Assembly: GCA_963971225.1 (NCBI GenBank)
Contig: OZ020269.1
Location: 83,862,450-83,926,449, forward strand
Source: Melieria omissa
Lineage: Eukaryota; Arthropoda; Insecta; Diptera; Ulidiidae
DNA length: 64,000 nucleotides
Reading direction: 5' to 3'
The notes under the pieces are model-generated. The model saw only the letters and a list, made by a program, of their open reading frames with translations. It did not search any database and was not told the DNA's origin. A program made the translations under genes and the position numbers. Below are positions 58,820 to 64,000 of this stretch, in pieces. The first letter of the stretch is position 1. Every line of letters begins with the position of its first letter.

Positions 58820-61800
58820 GTATGAACACTTAATGTTTTGCTAATGCCGCCAAATTTCAATTTTCGAAAAAGCCAAAAAAATAAAAAAAATTTAAAACCC
58901 ACCTTCGACCTTGGCAGATTTTGGTTTTCGAAAAATGAAAAACCCAAAACCCACTTTGACAATCGCATTGAAAAAATCGTATGTCTTTCAATCCTTTTCT
59001 TTTCATAGTCTTTCAAAACCAACAAATTCATGTGTGTGATTTTGCGTAATTTTGTGAATTTTTCCCAACGTTCCTCAATGTAAAACTTCAACCCGTTTTT
59101 GCCCCTTTAGACCCTAAATTTGAAAGCTCCATTAGTGGAGGTTTTCTTTAATCCCAATTTCCAGAAGTGAGCCTCACGGTCTCACCAAAGATTTGAAATG
59201 GTGATAAATCCTATACGAAAAGATTTTCGATTCCAATATTTTTTTGTAATCTAATAATAATAATAATAAATTTAACATTTTACAGTTTTAATACTTTTTT
59301 TTAAATATTTTTTTAAATTGTAACGAAACCTCAGGAGTGAGCCCGAGAAGCTCATTTGAACAAAAAACTCAAATTTGCTCAGAGTTCTTTGACTTTTGTT
59401 CACCATATGGAAAAATATTTTTATTTTTCATGCTTAGGTGCAGTTTTATTGTGGGAAGTGCAAAGTTTTTGAGCATCTAGTCAGCATGAGATGAAGTCAA
59501 TTGAAATTTTTAAAATACTATGACATATTATGAAGAATTTATGCCTTGCAATAATTTTGTATAGATTATCGATTTTTAGAATGGAAGAAGGAAATTTCAA
59601 AATGGGAACTGACCCAAACTGGTTCACTGCTTACAAATCGACTTTTTCAACCGCATTCCACCTGTTTCTATCTTTATAACAGATTCTTTTCATTCACCAC
59701 TCTTTCTTTCCTTATCTTTAAAGGCGAACGTACGCTAATCCGTAGTCGCGAGTGGCAGAGTGGTCATCACTGCTCTAATCCTACATTTCACCACTCTTTA
59801 TATTTTCATTAAACATTGTCCTTCATTTTCGGTTCTCGACTCAAACGCATCCTTTCCAGAAACAATGACCACTGCCACTACTATTTTTACATTTCTCTAT
59901 CCACCATTACAAACTCGCTGTTCTCGCCTCAGCGTCCACAGATTGCACTCACCATGAAGCAAAATTGCCAACTCGCTGCTTTTGCAGTGCGTTTTGTCTG
60001 TTTGTCGCTTTAGAGTCAGTGGTCGCTTGCAACCTTTGCGCTCACCTGCCCACTGTTTTTCATTTCTGTCTACCACATTCACCAATACTACGACCATTTC
60101 TAGTTCCACTCAACACTCATTTATTCATTCGTGCGCTATAAACAAAAGCCAAAGCAACAAAAAAGGTGCATATTCAGTCTTTTAGCTCCCTTCCCCCTCC
60201 TCATGGGGCTTTACCATCTTGCACCCCGCCACGCTTTCAGCCACTCATTCTGTACGCACTGCACCGCTTGCGGTCTCGTCGACACTATTTTCCCATCGCT
60301 AAGTGGCTTTATTGACATGTCATCTTGGTTCAAAGAACTCGCTTGTTTGTATTTTTTGCGCGCTTTCGTTTGCGTTGTCGTTGTCTTCGCTGCTTCTGCC
60401 TGGCAGTTGCAGCGCTGCGACGTTGCGGCGGCTTAAAAGTTCAGTGGTATTTTAAGTGTCAGTTTTGGCGGAGGATTTACTTTTACTATTCATTTTTTAT
60501 GATGCGTTGATGACAATAGCAACAACAACAATAACAATGGTGATGATGACGTATGGGTTGCTTTTGTGCGCATCAAGTCGTTCGTCGTTTTGCTGCCACT
60601 GTGCTACTCGCTTTACTGGTGCAACGGAGCGCATGAGTGTCGCTGACAATGGGCATTCATCATACGCCAGCGTGTACCCAGTGCGTATTGAAATATTTTA
60701 ATGGACTTTAAGCGCTCGACAATGAATGCTAGTAATTCAATGCAGAGTATGCTTCAGTAAATGTGGCCGGCAGTAACAAATCAGTAGCCGCACAGCCATC
60801 TATCTCTGCCAATTATTAACCCTTCATATTAATTAATAATGGCAACATTTGTGCTGAGCTTTGACTTTTGCCAAATAAATAATGATGTCCCGCAAGCATT
60901 GCACAACAACACTTATAATAATAATAACAATGCCAGTAAACAAATAAATAAATAAATAAAAATTATGATTGATGCGAAAAAGCAATTTCATTCATTTTTA
61001 ATTTTTCGCATTAAGCGCGCGCCGCAACTTTATCAACAGCCACTGCACAAACTGTTGTCGCATTGTTACATTTGCCGGTCCCACAGCGCGTATGAGTGAT
61101 ATTTCGCAAAGTTGCCGCACTCGACTAAAGCGGTAAAGTGTGTGGTGTACATTATTCGGCGCATTGAATTTATTCACTTTAATTTAGTCGAAGTTGTAGT
61201 TGTAGTTGAACCAAATTTTTGTTGTATTCCATGCAATTTGATGCACTCATACGCCCCGTCTACCGAGTATGTATGGCCACATGCACAGCATAATTTATGC
61301 ATTCCTGCTAATTACAAGTTTGATGGTAATTGTTTTAAATAACAGTTATTAAATCAATTATATTCGTGTTGCATGTGAATTTTTTGTATTTGCCAACAGC
61401 AAATATTTTCCAGTAAATAAGTGTACACAGCTCAATTAAAGCATTGTTTTAGTTGCGCACTAATCACATTACTCATACGCCCTGAGTGCTGGAAATATTT
61501 TCATTTATATTAGTAAACAAAAAGTGGTCTATATAAATATTATTGTTTGTACTGACTGAAGCTACAATAATTTTAGTTATTTGTAAAATATGTCATTTTA
61601 TAGGTATTAGTAATAAAAGTAATTCCTAAAAATTCATTGTGTGTACCTTTAATTGTAACAGTAGTTTCAATTTAGAAAACAGAAAAGTTCTGTGTTTTAG
61701 ATTTTTTTCTTAGGTAAATATGGTTTTAGGTTTTATTTGGAAAACCACGATTAAAATAATAAATAAATCAAATTTCAAAATCAAATCAAATTTCGTGAAA

Positions 61801-62250
61801 GCACCACAAATCAAAAATAATTTCACACGGCATTTTCAACACATCGATAATCAACATCTGACGGGCACAAATATGGATAAAATATGACATGAAATATGAT
61901 TTAATGGTTTAACTTCAAGGTTAGGGTAGCAGCTCATGATGCTCACGTAGACCAGCAGTGACTCGTTGCTTTACTATAAAAGCAGAGAAGGACCCTAAAA
62001 TTACCTCCCTGAGTGCAAGAGTGATGCCTCTGAGACTTTCTTATGAAACGGGCGGTGTTAAGGTCGTTAAAGTCGATGTTTGACAGGTTGGACAGGTCGA
62101 TAAGGAATGGTGCTGGGCTGTGAAGCACAAAAGTTCAAAACATCCTCTTTTTCAATCACAGAGTCGCAACTGCAGCAATACTCATTGAGCAGGAGGCGGT
62201 TCAGGGACCAGTTAGAACTGCTACAGTGGATATATAAACGAAGTACATAT
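58820..62250. other. Non-coding stretch with motif cluster
   Basis: No frame has a domain. The segment 59700-60700 is GC-richer. A cluster of GGCGTATGAGT-type words occupies 60629-61483 (see findings). The tract 60900-60965 holds AATAAT and AAATAA repeats. Confidence 0.5.
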
Positions 62251-62257
62251 TTCACGG

Positions 62258-62580
62258 CAGCCGCCGTGGCTCAGTTGGTTAGTGCGCGGTCCAGCGAGTC
62301 GCATGCAGAGCGACGCAATATCGAATACTGCATGTAGTAACACCTAAAAAAAATAACGGGAAACTCGTTTTCTCTTTCGGTGGCTGTCCTCTCAGCTGGA
62401 AATGGCGAACCTCTGAGAGTAAAAATTGCCTATGAAAAAGCTCCCAACCTGCCGTTCGAAACCGGCATAAAACTGTAGGTCCCTTCCACTCGCGTACAAA
62501 ATTCACACGCACAACACGGGTGGTTGCGGGAAGCTAGGCCTTAGTCTCGCGTAAGCGGGCTGTCGTGCCAATCAATTAAA
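62258..62580 (+). mobile_element. tRNA-derived SINE, type 2
   Basis: The head has an A box, TGGCTCAGTTGG, at 62267-62278 followed by TTAGTGCG, as in tRNA genes, and a weak B box (ATCGAATAC at about 62321). The body contains CCTATGAAAAAGCTCCCAAC, CTGCCGTTCGAAACCGGC and AAACTGTAGGTCCCTTCCAC, then GTCGTGCCAATCAATTAAAT at the end. This head-body order matches a SINE family I recall as common in tephritid flies. Confidence 0.65.
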
Positions 62581-62584
62581 TTAT

Positions 62585-62988
62585 ATTATATATTTCAAAC
62601 GTAGTAAAAACGCTAAAAAGTGAACATGTTGACATTTATTTTAGATTTTGAACACCAACCTCTAACGAGTCAAAAATGGGCTAAGAATTCGTTTTTAAAA
62701 CCTCTTTTGATCTGATCAGTTATATTGTCTTTGAACTTGGTGAAAATGCTGAAAGTTAGAAATAAATTGGGTTCAGTTAAGTTTAGTTTGGTTAGTTAGT
62801 TTAGTTTAGTTAAAAGTTTAGTCAAAGTTTTAGTGTGATGGATAAAAACCAAAGTTTGAATTGCAGACTTCAAAATAGCAAACTACACGAGTTTCTGCTC
62901 GGCTTCCCGACTACTACCTCCGAAAATGAAGTTGCAGTAGCAGGAGCTGGATCACGAAAACGAAATGCAAGCACTAAAACTTGCTATC
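62585..62988. other. Short non-coding stretch
   Basis: It has a TTTAG-type simple repeat at 62770-62815 and nothing else recognised. Confidence 0.5.
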
Positions 62989-62990
62989 TA

Positions 62991-63884
62991 TAGGGTTTTC
63001 CAACAAGAGGTGTTATTTTGAATCACCCGGTATTTCGGTAGCTGTCACTTTTGAAGCTTTTATTCTTTGACATTTGACATGTAGAAACTACGCCATTACT
63101 AAAAATGGAACGATACACGCTTCAACAACGCATTGCAATTATTAAAATTCACTACAAAAATGGTGAAAATCTTGCAGTCAGAGTTCGCAAAACTAAAGCA
63201 TTTTTGGGTCGTCGTGAAGCACCTTGTCGGACCGCAATACAGAAATTGGTGGAAAAATTCGAGCTTTCGGGACAAGTTAGTGATGTGAAGAATAAAACCC
63301 GTGCACGTCGCTCCAGAACAACTGAGAATATTGCTGCTGTAGCCCAAAGTGTTGAAGAAAACCCAGGTTTGTCGATTCCTCGTCGTTCTTTGGAATTGAG
63401 CATTCCAAAAACGTCATTACACCGTATTTTGCATAAAGACTTGGTTCTTAAGGCTTATAAAGTTCAGTTAACACAAGAACTCAAGCCGACCGATCATCAA
63501 CAACGTCGTGTCTTTGCTGATTGGGTCCTCTGGGTGTTATCTCTGGAAGAGGTGATCACAATTGGCCACCGAGATCTTGTGATTTAACACCTTGCGACTT
63601 CTTCCTTTCGGGCCACGTGAAAGATAAGGTGTACGCCAACAGCCCAGCGTCGATTCAAGACCTCAAAGATAGAATTCATAAGGCTATCGAGGACATAGGG
63701 CAGCCACTTTGCGATTTGGTTATGGAAAATTTCAGCGTGGTCGTGGTGGCCATTAGGCTGATGTTGTTTTTCATTATTAACGGCATACCTTCCTCTTTAT
63801 TATGAAATAAACATCCGATCATTTATCTCAAAAATGGCATTTTTCTTCGATTACCAAAATAACACCTCTTGTTGGAAAACCCTG
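62991..63884 (+). mobile_element. Mariner-like element, internally deleted (894 bp)
   Basis: Inverted ends of about 29 bases (GGGTTTTCCAACAAGAGGTG from 62993, and its complement up to 63882) match almost perfectly and are flanked by TA (62989-62990 and 63885-63886). Two transposase parts are present and the middle is missing, so it is a deletion derivative of a mariner-like element of about 1.4-1.5 kb. Confidence 0.92.
63105..63780 (+). pseudogene. Mariner-like transposase, deleted
   Basis: The frame starts at 63105 with MERYTLQQRIAIIKIHYKNG and runs through the N-terminal helix-turn-helix (DUF4817-type), with FLGRREAPCRTAIQKLVEKF and ENPGLSIPRRSLELSIPKTS, up to DHQQRRVFADWV (about 63525). 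Then the central catalytic region is missing. In another frame NWPPRSCDLTPCDFF with the third acidic residue, GHVKDKVYAN and DIGQPLCDLV follow. A last frame change gives FQRGRGGH and ADVVFHY up to the stop at 63778-63780. One stop lies inside the last stretch. It encodes no active enzyme, but the DNA-binding part is intact for about 140 residues. Confidence 0.9.
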
Positions 63885-63926
63885 TATGTGTTTTGAAGAG
63901 GATATAGTGGACAAGAGCCGAGTCAT

Positions 63927-64000
63927 TTAACCCTTTCGGGACGGAGTTTTATTTTGAAATCCAAATACTCTCGTAGAAATATTCTCATGCTATGAATGTT
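63927..64000. mobile_element. Possible piggyBac-type end running off the window
   Basis: TTAA at 63927-63930 is followed by CCCTTTCGGGACGG, the same CCCTTTC start as at 13581, 55349 and 47928. The other end lies beyond the window. Confidence 0.35.

Overview
The window reads as an insect nuclear genome, most likely a higher fly. A tephritid fruit fly is my best guess. The base composition is AT-rich, runs of TTG/CAA repeats are frequent, and one short GC-richer coding exon sits in a sea of non-coding DNA. The kinase exon is of the fly happyhour (MAP4K3) type. One SINE has a tRNA head and a body that I recall from tephritid genomes; that last point is from memory, not from a search.

The only host coding sequence I can support is a single 421-bp internal exon (42525-42945, + strand) of a GCK-family kinase, the MAP4K3 orthologue hppy. 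It has a clean acceptor and a clean donor. No neighbouring exon can be recognised, so the rest of the window is probably intron: at least about 42 kb upstream and 21 kb downstream, unless small exons have been missed.

The rest is a record of mobile and tandem DNA. From left to right: a solo LTR (1-309); a LINE remnant on the minus strand (about 5160-8100) split by a hAT-like element (5797-7274), which is itself split by a mariner deletion derivative (6245-6962); a degenerate CTATCATC-type tandem array (9530-10940) holding an LTR fragment; a decayed mariner (about 12640-13450); a T-rich block (15200-16930); an LTR fragment (21094); a TATC microsatellite (28990-29157); a mariner-like deletion derivative (30744-31313); a GGTACT-type array with a 296-bp higher-order period (31855-33475); a TATCA microsatellite (35957-36325); a 103-bp tandem array with a solo LTR inserted (39979-40346); a 239-bp piggyBac-type MITE (40505-40743); a LINE 3' fragment; the hppy exon; a 151-154-bp tandem repeat (44470-44985); a SINE (45.7 kb); a 247-bp Tc1-type MITE (49892-50138); a mariner fragment (51.5 kb); a solo LTR in an AATTCAATT array (54.3-55.7 kb); a LINE fragment split by another solo LTR (58.0-58.8 kb); a second type of SINE (62.26 kb); and a mariner-like deletion derivative (62991-63884).

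The least explained signal is a recurrent 13-18-bp word, GGGCGTATGAGTAAYATT. It occurs about eight to nine times on both strands, only between 43.1 and 61.5 kb, just downstream of the exon, and no repeat family I can see accounts for it.
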